The notes under the pieces were generated by a model, which saw only the letters and a list, made by a program, of their open reading frames with translations, was not told the origin of the DNA and ran no database searches. From Pseudomonas silesiensis (GTDB taxonomy: Bacteria > Pseudomonadota > Gammaproteobacteria > Pseudomonadales > Pseudomonadaceae), in NCBI RefSeq assembly GCF_001661075.1, contig NZ_CP014870.1:3430501-3494500 (forward strand): a stretch of DNA of 64,000 nt, in the 5' to 3' direction. The translations under genes and the position numbers were made by a program. This document shows positions 55,161 to 63,682 of the stretch, piece by piece (position 1 is the first letter of the stretch; each line of letters begins with the position of its first letter).

Positions 55161-57755
55161 TCAAGTCCAATCGTAGCCGTCCCCATAATCGAGAAGGAGT
55201 TCATCCCCCTTCTTGATGTCTTTCCATGCAACAAAGAATGTCATGTATCTTCCAACGTTAATGGATGCCACATTCTCACTGCCTAAAGATGGCCTGCCTG
55301 GCGCATTAGGACTATTGATCAAACTTAAAATATTACCGCTGCCATGGGCGCTGAGCGTTCCGTCATTTGAAAATGTGCTAAATGTGTAACTATTCACAGC
55401 TTTATGCCCTTTTTTTGAAATTTCCTCCAGCAGGGTTTTACTTCCAAAATGTAATTTACCTGAGTACGGACCCAGCACTTCGAATTTTTTAATGTCGCGC
55501 TTTGCAACAACCGATCGACCACGCTCCGGCCCATTGCTCAGCACTTTAATTTCCATGAGCTTATCAAACTTCGGCGCAAGATTTTTCTCGTTTCGAATCC
55601 AGTCTCGCACTTCCACAGTGATGTCTTCCTGCAATTTCAACCTTGTGGTTTTAGACACTTGATCAAGTAGTTGATTCCAGTAGGTAACCCCGATTTCACC
55701 AACAGTTGATTCACGTCCCTCAAGCCCACTAGGTCCTTCAGCCTTTAGCGTCAGGCTTTCTTTAACATTTTTCGGGTCCTGCAGAATCGGCAACGAATTG
55801 TCTATGTCATGATCCAGGTGAGGCCGTTCTGTACGCTGTGCTGCCTCAGGATCTGGCCGCGGGCGCTTGCTGTTTCCGGGCAGGCTCTCTTCTGCGGGAC
55901 GCTTAGTGCCCTCGGATGTATCGCGCCTTGCCGAACTTTTGCGCGCCAAGTGCGGCCTTGGCGTCGGTTCGCCCAATATAATGAGGTTTTTGCCAGACTG
56001 TTTAAGCGCACCCGTTTCGTCCACGTAAGTTCCCCAAAGCACTGGATTAAGATTGTTTTTCTCGGCAAAATCACCCGCGGTTATCTTATTGTTTTTGGAT
56101 TTATACAACGCCTGCCAGGCTTCCAGATGCTCATATGTAATATTGGCAAACTCCTCACCCTTAGCGTGTTTCATCAGTACCTTTCCAGCGGCTTTCAGCT
56201 TGCCATACTGGTCGATATGTTCCAGGAATGATGCAGGATTGAGGTTATGTCGGTTGGCAAATCCCTCTTGCGTCAATCCATCACGCCCCTCCTGAGATTG
56301 ATTTTGCCAGTACCTCAAATGTTTCTCCGTGATCGCTGTCTGAACGTTCCTCGCCCTCAGGAGTACTTGTTGTCCTTCCCCCGTGACTCCGACACTCAAC
56401 TGCGCATACTGCCTGAATTCTTGAGGATCGAGTCGGTATCTTGTGGTGAATTGACTAATCGCCATCTCTTCGACCGAATCATTCAACTCCTGCCACTCCT
56501 CCAGGTGTTTGTGGGTAACCAGGTTGTAATCCTCCGGCGGTTCTCCTTCCAACCTGATCCTCTGCCATTCACCTGCCTTGACTGACGATACCTGTAAGCC
56601 CGTATACTCGTTAGTTCTATAATCGACGATCTCGACAGATACAATATCGGCATCGAGATTAAAATTATTCCGAACCTGATACACCGCGACGTTGCCACTC
56701 TCATCGACATTGCATATGTAACACCGCTGACCATCCACACTTCGATAGATCCCTTTGCCATTGGGAGTGAGCCCTGCTATGCATGATTCCGGCGCTGCAT
56801 AATGATGGTAGTTTACGTTGCTGATGGCGGCTCTCGGTTCCAGGTAACTCGGTCCGAAAACATGATTGGTTGATGGGTCTATCAGGCGATAGTCGCGGGA
56901 AGCGAGGTCGCCGGTATTACGCACCGGGACGTTATCGATACCGCCGACATTGCTCAGTTGATCACCGGTTCGCAGCGGTGTCCAAGTCTCTGGATTCACT
57001 GTGATCAGATGACGAACGGCGTCCGGGGAAACCCTCTTCATCGACCGTTTGCTGAGTTGAGTGATACTTCTATTGACTTGCGTCGCGTCTGCCGCGGCAA
57101 CTTTAAACGAGACGGAGCCTTCCAGCTCGAGTAATGTCAGCGAACGAGGACGCGTGCTCGGGCCAGGGCCGGGGACTACAGGGGCTGGAGGCTCTTGGGG
57201 AATGCCTGGCTGATTGTCTTCTATGGGCATGGTCCTTTGCGGCTTTCGTTGCCAAAGCGTCGTTCCTTCGATGGGTTCGAGCATCGGACCAGACGGGGTC
57301 AACTCTCTGGCAGAGGTCGCCTGATAATCCCCATGCGCATTTTTGTGGACCATGACGGTCCCTTCATCTATTACATCGACATAAATTCTTTTCTGCTTGT
57401 CATAGCGGAACAGGTCCCCTGCGACTTTTGTCAGTTTGTCGGCCTGGCTCGGTGCAATGAACGCCAGTGTTTCAGACCTCCCGGGCACGTTCGTGCGTTC
57501 TACAGGGTTGTCGGTAACGACAACCGGCTGATAAGGGACAACGTCTGGCGAAATAGTCGAATCGTGTGTGCCGGGAGGTTGCTCTGCGCCCCGCAGAGAG
57601 CTGCGAAACGTGCCCAGATCTCCGTCTCGCAGAGAGCTGCCAAACGTGCCGGAAGGGTCGCCCAGGAACACGTCACTTTCTGATGAGGTTCTGGGAAGTG
57701 TCGATGAAGTGTCAGACGAGTTGGGGTCAATAATTATCTTGGGTTTTTTAGTCAT
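55161..57755 (-). CDS. SET-domain protein, candidate eukaryote-directed effector
   Basis: 864 residues from MTKKPKIIID. No signal peptide. Layout: a low-complexity N-terminus (1-75) with the near-repeat GTFGSSLR/GTFRSSLR; a Pro-rich linker (180-205); a central domain (about 205-400); three helical repeats of 62-64 residues with HL-x-x-WQ at W421, W483 and W547 and N/R-L-N/D-P later in each; a basic linker with KR-x10-KRPR at 618-633; and a C-terminal SET domain (about 737-864). SET motifs: GRSVVAKRDIKKFEVLG, SLINSPN (the N-H-S-equivalent) and the end DELLLDYGDGYDW. SET domains methylate lysine; a bacterial one with a nuclear-import-like motif suggests a host chromatin target. This is inference. 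The gene is visibly AT-richer than its neighbours and follows the 489-residue gene by 85 bases. Confidence 0.75.
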   Translation of the reverse strand: MTKKPKIIIDPNSSDTSSTLPRTSSESDVFLGDPSGTFGSSLRDGDLGTFRSSLRGAEQPPGTHDSTISPDVVPYQPVVVTDNPVERTNVPGRSETLAFIAPSQADKLTKVAGDLFRYDKQKRIYVDVIDEGTVMVHKNAHGDYQATSARELTPSGPMLEPIEGTTLWQRKPQRTMPIEDNQPGIPQEPPAPVVPGPGPSTRPRSLTLLELEGSVSFKVAAADATQVNRSITQLSKRSMKRVSPDAVRHLITVNPETWTPLRTGDQLSNVGGIDNVPVRNTGDLASRDYRLIDPSTNHVFGPSYLEPRAAISNVNYHHYAAPESCIAGLTPNGKGIYRSVDGQRCYICNVDESGNVAVYQVRNNFNLDADIVSVEIVDYRTNEYTGLQVSSVKAGEWQRIRLEGEPPEDYNLVTHKHLEEWQELNDSVEEMAISQFTTRYRLDPQEFRQYAQLSVGVTGEGQQVLLRARNVQTAITEKHLRYWQNQSQEGRDGLTQEGFANRHNLNPASFLEHIDQYGKLKAAGKVLMKHAKGEEFANITYEHLEAWQALYKSKNNKITAGDFAEKNNLNPVLWGTYVDETGALKQSGKNLIILGEPTPRPHLARKSSARRDTSEGTKRPAEESLPGNSKRPRPDPEAAQRTERPHLDHDIDNSLPILQDPKNVKESLTLKAEGPSGLEGRESTVGEIGVTYWNQLLDQVSKTTRLKLQEDITVEVRDWIRNEKNLAPKFDKLMEIKVLSNGPERGRSVVAKRDIKKFEVLGPYSGKLHFGSKTLLEEISKKGHKAVNSYTFSTFSNDGTLSAHGSGNILSLINSPNAPGRPSLGSENVASINVGRYMTFFVAWKDIKKGDELLLDYGDGYDWT

Positions 57756-57840
57756 GACGGTTGCTCAGATAAATAATTATTCAAATGCCTCATTCAAGGA
57801 AGTGCGCCTGAAATAAGACGAAAGAGTAGCTTGGTGGAAA

Positions 57841-59310
57841 CTAGGACTCGTAATGAGGCACGGCCCTGAGCATCTCAGCGTTGAGTTCTGGATCACGCTC
57901 ATGCTCCTCCAGAACCTCAATGGCTCTCTCGATTTCTTCGGCCGAGTAACCTTGATGTTTTATCGCCTGCACGCCGATGCCGACCGCCCACTGCACGGCC
58001 GGAGCCTGTCTGGATGCAGCAATCAGCGCCTGGCGTTCAGGTGAAGCTTCGTGACTGTATTCGGCCAGCAGATTGAGCAGCTGCTCGAAGTTCATGTGTT
58101 TTGACGAGCCGGGAGCAATAGCCTCCGCCAAAATAAAACCGCTCCTGAAATGGACCCACCTGCTGGAACCGGCATAGGTCAGATCATCCGGAATACCACG
58201 GACCCAGAGCTCGGAAGAGGTATTCGCTTCGATGACACGCATAACCAGATGCACGACAGGCGCGAAAACACCCAAGCGATCCTTCAAGTCCTTTACGATG
58301 TCATTACGGATAAAGGAATAGTTAACCTTCTGGCCGGTGAATCTCACCAAGTCAAAGTTTGAATATAAACATTCCGGATGAGTCGGCGGCGCAGCGACAC
58401 TCAGCCAAAGCGCGCGCCATACCAATTTCGCCAATACCGGTTGCGGGCAGGTTTCTCCTGCTTTGCTACCATACCAGTCCAGCGCTTTGACGAGCCTGCG
58501 ACCCAAGGCAAGGCTGTTTTCCGTGTTCACCAGTCGTTCAAGGACAACGGTAGGCGTATTGGCAATTTGTCGCTGCAACTCGATCGTAAAGAAAGGCATA
58601 GCCAAATAATTGATCAGCGAATCATTATGTTCCGCTTGAGTGTTATAAATGATATCGAGTATGCGCTTATCGTCCTGTTCATCCATAATCAGATCAAGAT
58701 CACTCAATTGACCGTCGTGACCCAGTACACGGGCAGCGCGACGCTCCTTCAGGCTATCCAGCACAGCCGTCCATTGAACTGCCGTCTGCGGCGACGATGG
58801 GGTGATCAAGTAATACTTCAAAACACGATCGAGCCGAATCGTACCGTTGCTTCTGATGCCGTCGCCAATGATGCGATGGACGCCTAGAAGAACCTCAATA
58901 TCGTGCTGCCAGTAAACAGGGACGTCGTCTAGCAGTAATTTTATGTTACTAACAGTGAGTACGGGCAAGGCTGCCGCTACCTTGGGACTGCTGAACAACG
59001 GTACGATAATATCGTGCCAGATCCAATCCGTTCCGCCGGGGCGGCTGATTCCTTTGCTCCTGCCCTGCAAGTACTGCTGAAATTTTTCGTCCGCCTCAAG
59101 CTTTTTCAAAACCGCAAACGCTTCGGCGCAGACATTGTCCAGTTCAGAATGGGTGGGAGGTGGGTAATACCAATGTGGCGCGGACGAAGAATAACCATGA
59201 CTCCGCAACGTACCATGGACGAGTCGCTCCATGTAATCAGTTAAATGATCAATATCCTGCAGGCGATTCTCTGGCCGCTTGAAATAGAACTCGGAAATAG
59301 CATTATTCAA
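57841..59310 (-). CDS. Uncharacterised 489-residue protein upstream of the SET gene
   Basis: 489 residues, starting at a TTG (TTG-AAT-AAT) with GAGGG 8 bases before it; no in-frame ATG fits better. Mostly helical, with no signal peptide, no membrane segment and no motif I recognise. It has an acidic-hydrophobic pattern (LLLDDVPVYWQHDIEVLLGV, TIELQRQIANTPTVVLERLV) and an N-terminal YFKRPENRLQDIDHLTDY. AT-rich like the SET gene, and on the same strand 85 bases upstream, so the two probably form one unit. It could be a secretion partner or a second effector, but nothing in the sequence proves either. Confidence 0.7.
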   Translation of the reverse strand: MNNAISEFYFKRPENRLQDIDHLTDYMERLVHGTLRSHGYSSSAPHWYYPPPTHSELDNVCAEAFAVLKKLEADEKFQQYLQGRSKGISRPGGTDWIWHDIIVPLFSSPKVAAALPVLTVSNIKLLLDDVPVYWQHDIEVLLGVHRIIGDGIRSNGTIRLDRVLKYYLITPSSPQTAVQWTAVLDSLKERRAARVLGHDGQLSDLDLIMDEQDDKRILDIIYNTQAEHNDSLINYLAMPFFTIELQRQIANTPTVVLERLVNTENSLALGRRLVKALDWYGSKAGETCPQPVLAKLVWRALWLSVAAPPTHPECLYSNFDLVRFTGQKVNYSFIRNDIVKDLKDRLGVFAPVVHLVMRVIEANTSSELWVRGIPDDLTYAGSSRWVHFRSGFILAEAIAPGSSKHMNFEQLLNLLAEYSHEASPERQALIAASRQAPAVQWAVGIGVQAIKHQGYSAEEIERAIEVLEEHERDPELNAEMLRAVPHYES

Positions 59311-59519
59311 GATACAACCCTCATGAAGTACAGCTTTGCTTTAGTCCTTATATATTTAGCAGACATCCACGCACGACTCAGCTATCAATACGTGACAATT
59401 CATTCAACCCGAAGCACAGGTAACATCAAGAAAAATTAAACCAGCAGAATGCAGCACGAATCACTGCCACGAAAAGACAGCAGAAACATCCCACACATAC
59501 GCACAACTAAAAATTTAAG

Positions 59520-59636
59520 ATACGAATGGCGACCAGGTCCACGCACCTGAACTACCGTTCGCCAAGTAAGCAGGGTTTTTATTGATGACGCCTCGACAGG
59601 AACGCCCCGCATCTTTCGATATGAGGCGTTTTTTTG
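59520..59636 (+). ncRNA. Possible small RNA with own terminator
   Basis: On the plus strand, TGGCGA (59527-59532) pairs with TCGCCA (59559-59564) around an inner hairpin CAGGT/ACCTG (59534-59549). This is followed by a clear intrinsic terminator: AACGCC...CAT (59601 on) pairing with ATGAGGCGTT, then a T run to 59635. No plus-strand gene precedes it, so the terminator needs another explanation. No good -35 box was found; the 5' end is a guess. Confidence 0.3.
59601..59636 (+). terminator. Orphan intrinsic terminator
   Basis: AACGCC (59601-59606) pairs with GGCGTT (59625-59630), with CAT/ATG closing inside, and a run of seven T ends at 59635. Oriented to the plus strand, with no upstream plus-strand gene for 4 kb. 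Confidence 0.75.
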
Positions 59637-59693
59637 ACCCACGACAAATATCAAAACCGTGGCGATTGGACAGGGGGTTTCATATCGAGCAAA

Positions 59694-59733
59694 CTACCTA
59701 CCTACCTACCTACCTACCTACCTAGCTACCTAC
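59694..59733. repeat. CTAC tetranucleotide repeat (10 units, one imperfect)
   Basis: Seven perfect CTAC units, then CTAG, then two more CTAC. The stop codon of the GGDEF gene (TAG on the minus strand, 59730-59732) lies in the last unit, so the repeat is almost all 3' untranslated. Confidence 0.9.
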
Positions 59734-60311
59734 CGGTGCAAAGCCCTTTCGGCCTCTGCCAGCAATTCCTCGACATCGTGGTGAAGATTGGCGTCGTATT
59801 CGATCTGCCCGATACTGAATCGAATATCATAACCGCGGTGCACCGTAGCATTGCGCTCGTCGAGCATCTCTTCGAGGCGCGCCTTGATCGGGGCGATGTC
59901 CACCCAGCCCGAGCCGGTCAACAACGCGACAAATTCATCGTCGCCGAGCCGGCCGATCACGTCGTTTTCGCGAAAGGCGATACGCAGCACATCCGCGAAG
60001 GTTTTCAGGGCGCTGTCGCCCTCGGCACGGCCATACAGATAATTGATCTGCTTGAACTCATCGAGGTCGAAGAACAGCAGCGTCGCTGGCAGGCCCATCT
60101 GCCGACAGGCATTCAGCCCCAGCTGGGCAAGTGCGGTGAAACCGTGGCGATTGGAGAGTAGCGTCAGCTCATCCATGTTCGACATTTGCACGCCCATCAG
60201 CGCTTGCTCGGCTTTACGGGCCAGCTCACGCAGCAATTCGCGCTCTTGCAGTGGCGTGCGCATGGGGTCTGCGCAAGGGCGGTGTCTGACCGGTTTGCCT
60301 GGGATCAGCAT
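59730..60311 (-). CDS. Small GGDEF-domain protein (diguanylate cyclase-like)
   Basis: 193 residues, with a short N-terminus, a helix and one GGDEF domain. Family blocks: MDELTLLSNRHGFTALAQL (near 46), FFDLDEFKQINYLYG (80-94, metal Asp) and RLGDDEFVALLTG. The last is the active site but reads G123-D-D-E-F instead of GGDEF, so cyclase activity is uncertain. No sensor domain, no membrane segment. GGAG lies 7 bases before the ATG. No EAL partner nearby. Confidence 0.85.
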   Translation of the reverse strand: MLIPGKPVRHRPCADPMRTPLQERELLRELARKAEQALMGVQMSNMDELTLLSNRHGFTALAQLGLNACRQMGLPATLLFFDLDEFKQINYLYGRAEGDSALKTFADVLRIAFRENDVIGRLGDDEFVALLTGSGWVDIAPIKARLEEMLDERNATVHRGYDIRFSIGQIEYDANLHHDVEELLAEAERALHR

Positions 60312-60385
60312 TACTCACTCCATTGGCGGGTATGTTCTTTAGAGTCGTCCATACCCGGTTTGACTCCCTGTTAACGGACCGCCGG

Positions 60386-60964
60386 TCAACTGCCCTCGAT
60401 CGGACAGGGCCCTCCCGCGTCCGCCCAGAGTTTGAACTGGGTGACAAAAATGTCGTGCGGCACCGGCACCGGCGCGCGTCCCACACCCGGATTCCAGCCC
60501 CAGAGCACCAGCTTGTCGTCGCTGACATGCTTGATCAACGCCGCGAAATCGCGATCGCCATTGCTGGAGCGGTCCTTGATCATGGCGCACAACTTGTCCG
60601 CCGGCAGGCCGATCCAGGCCATTTTGTGCGCCGCCGGCGGCAGGCTCCAGTGCGGCGCTCCCGGCGGCATGCCCGGGCCATAGCTGGCCGGCGGATTGCG
60701 TTCGGCATGGCAGGTGGTACAGGGCAAACCGGCAGCGCCCTTGCCGTCCATCCCCCGCACCACATTCATCGCGTGGGGAATGCCTGCATCGAACTGCAAG
60801 GGTGAATCACCGGGGATATGGCAGTTCTGGCAGCGCGGGCTCTGGAAGACTTTTTGCACGGTATCGAATGCCTTGACTGCTTCCTTTTCATCAGCCAACA
60901 CGTGCTCGGCATAGGCGATCAGGCCGATCAACACCACCGTGCCCAGCAACAGATGTCGTTTCAT
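60386..60964 (-). CDS. Dihaem c-type cytochrome of the IorAB-type oxidoreductase
   Basis: 192 residues. Signal peptide (LLLGTVVLIGLIAYAEHVLA) and two haem sites, CQNCH (45-49) and CTTCH (82-86). It lies one base after the molybdenum subunit gene on the same strand. In such operons a periplasmic cytochrome passes electrons from the hydroxylase to the respiratory chain. The protein resembles what databases call isoquinoline 1-oxidoreductase subunit. Confidence 0.88.
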   Translation of the reverse strand: MKRHLLLGTVVLIGLIAYAEHVLADEKEAVKAFDTVQKVFQSPRCQNCHIPGDSPLQFDAGIPHAMNVVRGMDGKGAAGLPCTTCHAERNPPASYGPGMPPGAPHWSLPPAAHKMAWIGLPADKLCAMIKDRSSNGDRDFAALIKHVSDDKLVLWGWNPGVGRAPVPVPHDIFVTQFKLWADAGGPCPIEGS

Positions 60965-60965
60965 C

Positions 60966-63134
60966 TCACACCCCCGAGAGTTGCAGCGGCAGTTCCCGCA
61001 GGCGCTGCCCGGTCAGGGCGAACACCGCGTTGGCCACCGCCGGCGCCACGGGCGGTACGCCGGCCTCGCCGATACCGCCGGGTTTCTCGCTGCTGGGCAC
61101 GATATGCACTTCGACCAGCGGCATCTCGTTGAGCCGCAACACCTGATAGTCGTGATAATTGGATTGCTCTACCTGCCCGTCCTTGAAGGTCAGTTTGCTG
61201 TGCAAGGTGAATCCGAGGCCGAACGTGATCGCCGACTCCATTTGCGCGGCGATGCTCATCGGGTTGACCGCAATGCCGCAATCCACCGCACACACCACCC
61301 GGTGCACGCGGATCGCCAGGTTGTCCTGGGACACTTCGGCGACCTGGGCAACGTAACTGCCAAACGACTCATGCACCGCGACCCCCAAGGCGTGGCCGTT
61401 TGGCAGAGGCGTCTTCCAGCCGGCTTTCTCGACCGCGAGGTTCAGCACGCCGAGGTGCCGTGGATGATCCTTGAGCAGGGTTCGGCGATAGTCCAGCGGA
61501 TCCTTCCCGGCCGCCTCAGCCAGTTCGTCTATCAGCGATTCCATCACGAACGCAGTGTGGGTGTGCCCGACCGAGCGCAACCAGAGCACGCTGATACCGG
61601 TTTTCGGTGAATGCAGATCGACCTGGTGATGGGCCAGCCCCGCCAGGTAAGGGCTGTCGGCGACTCCTTCGACAGACGTCTTGTCGACGCCATCCTTGAC
61701 CATGGTCGCCTCCAGCGACGTACCGGCCATGATCGACTGCCCGACCAGAACATGCTTCCAGGCGATCGGCTGGCCCGCCGCATCCAGGCCGATGCGCGCG
61801 TGGTGCAGGAACGCCGAGCGGTAATAACCTCCGCGAATATCATCCTCTCGGGACCAGACGGTTTTCACTGGCGCACCCGCTGCCTTGGCGACTTCCACGG
61901 CTTCAGCGACAAAATCCGAGGTCGGATTGGCCCGGCGACCAAAACCGCCGCCCAGGAACTGGGTATGAATCTCTACCTGTTCAGGTTTGAGTCCGGTGAT
62001 TTTCCCCGCGATCATTTGATCCAGGGTCTGGAACTGGGTGCCGGTCCAGATCTCGCATTTGTTCTGGGTGATGCTGACCGTGCAGTTCAGCGGTTCCATC
62101 GGCGCGTGGGCCAGGTAGGGCACGCTGTATTCGACGTCGAGGGTTTTCACCGCTTTGCCCAACGTGCCGTCGGTGTCGCCGGCCTTGCTGACTGAAACGC
62201 CAGGGGTGGTGGCGAGTTTGCGGAAGTTTTCCAGCAATGCCTGACTGTCGAGCCCGCTGTTGGGCCCCGGATCCCAGTCGACGCTCAGGGCATCGCGTCC
62301 CAGCTTGGCCGCCCAGTAGTGATCGGCGATCACCGCGACGCCCGTGGGCACCTGCAGGACCTTATGCACCCCCGGAATCGCCAGCGCTTCGGCGCCTTCG
62401 AAGGATTTGACGCTGCCGCCGAACACCGGTGAACGGGCGACCATGGCGGTCATCAGGCCCTCGAACTGCACGTCCATGCCGAACTTGGCCTGGCCGGTTA
62501 TTTTTTCCGGAGTGTCCAGGCGTTTGGTGGGTTTGCCGATGAGCTTCCAGTCCTTGGCTTCCTTGAGCTTGATCGAGGCCGGATCCGGCATCGGCAGCTT
62601 GCCAGCATCATCGGCCAGCTCGCCGTAAGTGGCGCGCCGGTCACCGGCAATCACCACGCCCGATTCGGTGCGAATCCCGGATGGCGCAACGTTGAAGCGT
62701 TTGGCGGCGGCCTCGATCAGCATCAACCGCGCCGTTGCGCCGGCCTGGCGGTAACGATCGAACTCCATCCAGGTCGAGGTGGAGCCGCCAGTGATCTGCA
62801 TTCCGCCAAACCCGGCCAAGCCATAATCGGCGGCCGACGCGGGTGCATGTTCGACGCGAATTTTCGACCAGTCGGCGTCCAGTTCTTCGGCGATCAGCAT
62901 GGTCAGGCCGGTCCAGATGCCCTGGCCCATCTCCGAATGGCCGAGCAGCACGGTGATGCTGTCGTCATTGCCGATTCGCACAAAGGCGTTGGGGGCGAAG
63001 ACCTTGCCCTGGTTCTCGGCGCCGCTGGCAAAGCGATGGGCACCGGGGATGACAAATGCCACCACCAGCCCCCCACCCAGCAACGCGCTGCCCTTGAGAA
63101 AACCCCGGCGCGATACCGGCTTGATGCTGTTCAT
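60966..63134 (-). CDS. iorB: Molybdopterin-binding subunit of an isoquinoline 1-oxidoreductase-type hydroxylase
   Basis: 722 residues of the xanthine oxidase family. The N-terminus has a twin-arginine signal, SRRGFLKGS (8-16) followed by a hydrophobic stretch, so it is exported folded with cofactor. Blocks include GLAGFGGMQITGGSTSTWME, FLGGGFGRRANPTSDFVAEA and the C-terminal GIGEAGVPPVAPAVANA with its catalytic Glu. It binds molybdopterin and hydroxylates N-heterocycles or oxidises aldehydes; the true substrate is unknown. It follows iorA by 25 bases. Confidence 0.9.
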   Translation of the reverse strand: MNSIKPVSRRGFLKGSALLGGGLVVAFVIPGAHRFASGAENQGKVFAPNAFVRIGNDDSITVLLGHSEMGQGIWTGLTMLIAEELDADWSKIRVEHAPASAADYGLAGFGGMQITGGSTSTWMEFDRYRQAGATARLMLIEAAAKRFNVAPSGIRTESGVVIAGDRRATYGELADDAGKLPMPDPASIKLKEAKDWKLIGKPTKRLDTPEKITGQAKFGMDVQFEGLMTAMVARSPVFGGSVKSFEGAEALAIPGVHKVLQVPTGVAVIADHYWAAKLGRDALSVDWDPGPNSGLDSQALLENFRKLATTPGVSVSKAGDTDGTLGKAVKTLDVEYSVPYLAHAPMEPLNCTVSITQNKCEIWTGTQFQTLDQMIAGKITGLKPEQVEIHTQFLGGGFGRRANPTSDFVAEAVEVAKAAGAPVKTVWSREDDIRGGYYRSAFLHHARIGLDAAGQPIAWKHVLVGQSIMAGTSLEATMVKDGVDKTSVEGVADSPYLAGLAHHQVDLHSPKTGISVLWLRSVGHTHTAFVMESLIDELAEAAGKDPLDYRRTLLKDHPRHLGVLNLAVEKAGWKTPLPNGHALGVAVHESFGSYVAQVAEVSQDNLAIRVHRVVCAVDCGIAVNPMSIAAQMESAITFGLGFTLHSKLTFKDGQVEQSNYHDYQVLRLNEMPLVEVHIVPSSEKPGGIGEAGVPPVAPAVANAVFALTGQRLRELPLQLSGV

Positions 63135-63159
63135 GGCTCAGGCTCCCGTCAACATGGCA

Positions 63160-63615
63160 TCAACCGATTTCGGCAGCGCGTTTGACTGCGGCACGGATTC
63201 TTGGATAGGTGCCGCAGCGGCAGATGTTGCCGGAAAGCGCCTGATCGATGTCGCTGTCAGTGGGTTGGGGAATTTTCGCCAGCAATGCGGCTGCCGACAT
63301 GATCTGCCCGGACTGGCAATAACCGCACTGGACCACATCGAGTTCGGCCCAGGCTCGTTGCACTGGGTGCGAGCCGTCGGTGGACAGGCCTTCGATGGTA
63401 AGAATTTTCTGCCCATGGGCCACGGTCGTGGCGGGCGTGACACAGGAGCGCAGCGGTGCACCGTCGACGTGCACGGTGCAGGCACCGCACTGGGCCATGC
63501 CACAACCGAATTTGGTACCGGTCAGGTGCGCGACATCGCGCAGCACCCAAAGCAGGGGCATGTCCGCCGGTACGTCCAGCGCCTGATCCTTGCCATTGAT
63601 GTTAAGCGTCAGCAT
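63160..63615 (-). CDS. iorA: [2Fe-2S] subunit of an isoquinoline 1-oxidoreductase-type hydroxylase
   Basis: 151 residues from [15 protein letters not shown]. The plant-type ferredoxin cluster ligands are in [11 protein letters not shown] with a later SCVTP, and the second cluster in [10 protein letters not shown] and [12 protein letters not shown]. It moves electrons from the molybdenum centre of iorB to the cytochrome. No XdhC-type maturation gene is present in the window, although one is often linked. The upstream open frame is REP-derived and rejected. Confidence 0.93.
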   Translation of the reverse strand: MLTLNINGKDQALDVPADMPLLWVLRDVAHLTGTKFGCGMAQCGACTVHVDGAPLRSCVTPATTVAHGQKILTIEGLSTDGSHPVQRAWAELDVVQCGYCQSGQIMSAAALLAKIPQPTDSDIDQALSGNICRCGTYPRIRAAVKRAAEIG

Positions 63616-63682
63616 GGCGAATGTCCTCAGACTCACGGTGTTCTGAAGGGGCTCTGTCTCTATGACGACGCCGTACGCTTTT

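Larger units (their letters stand above)
59311..59729. other. AT-rich intergenic region between the SET locus and the GGDEF gene
   Basis: 419 bases without a credible gene. It holds the possible small RNA and terminator at 59520-59636 and the CTAC repeat at 59694-59733. A 64-codon plus-strand frame (59245-59439) overlaps the start of the 489-residue gene and has no ribosome site; not accepted. Confidence 0.5.

Noticed and set aside
59245..59439. 64-codon plus-strand gene upstream of the SET locus
   Set aside because: Overlaps the start of the 489-residue gene on the other strand, has no ribosome site and shows no family feature.
59520..59570. Possible tRNA on either strand
   Set aside because: The hairpins do not form a cloverleaf and no TTCGA loop or CCA end is present.
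59694..59733. Phase-variable switch of the GGDEF gene by CTAC slippage
   Set aside because: The repeat begins at the stop codon, so gain or loss of units does not alter the reading frame of the protein.
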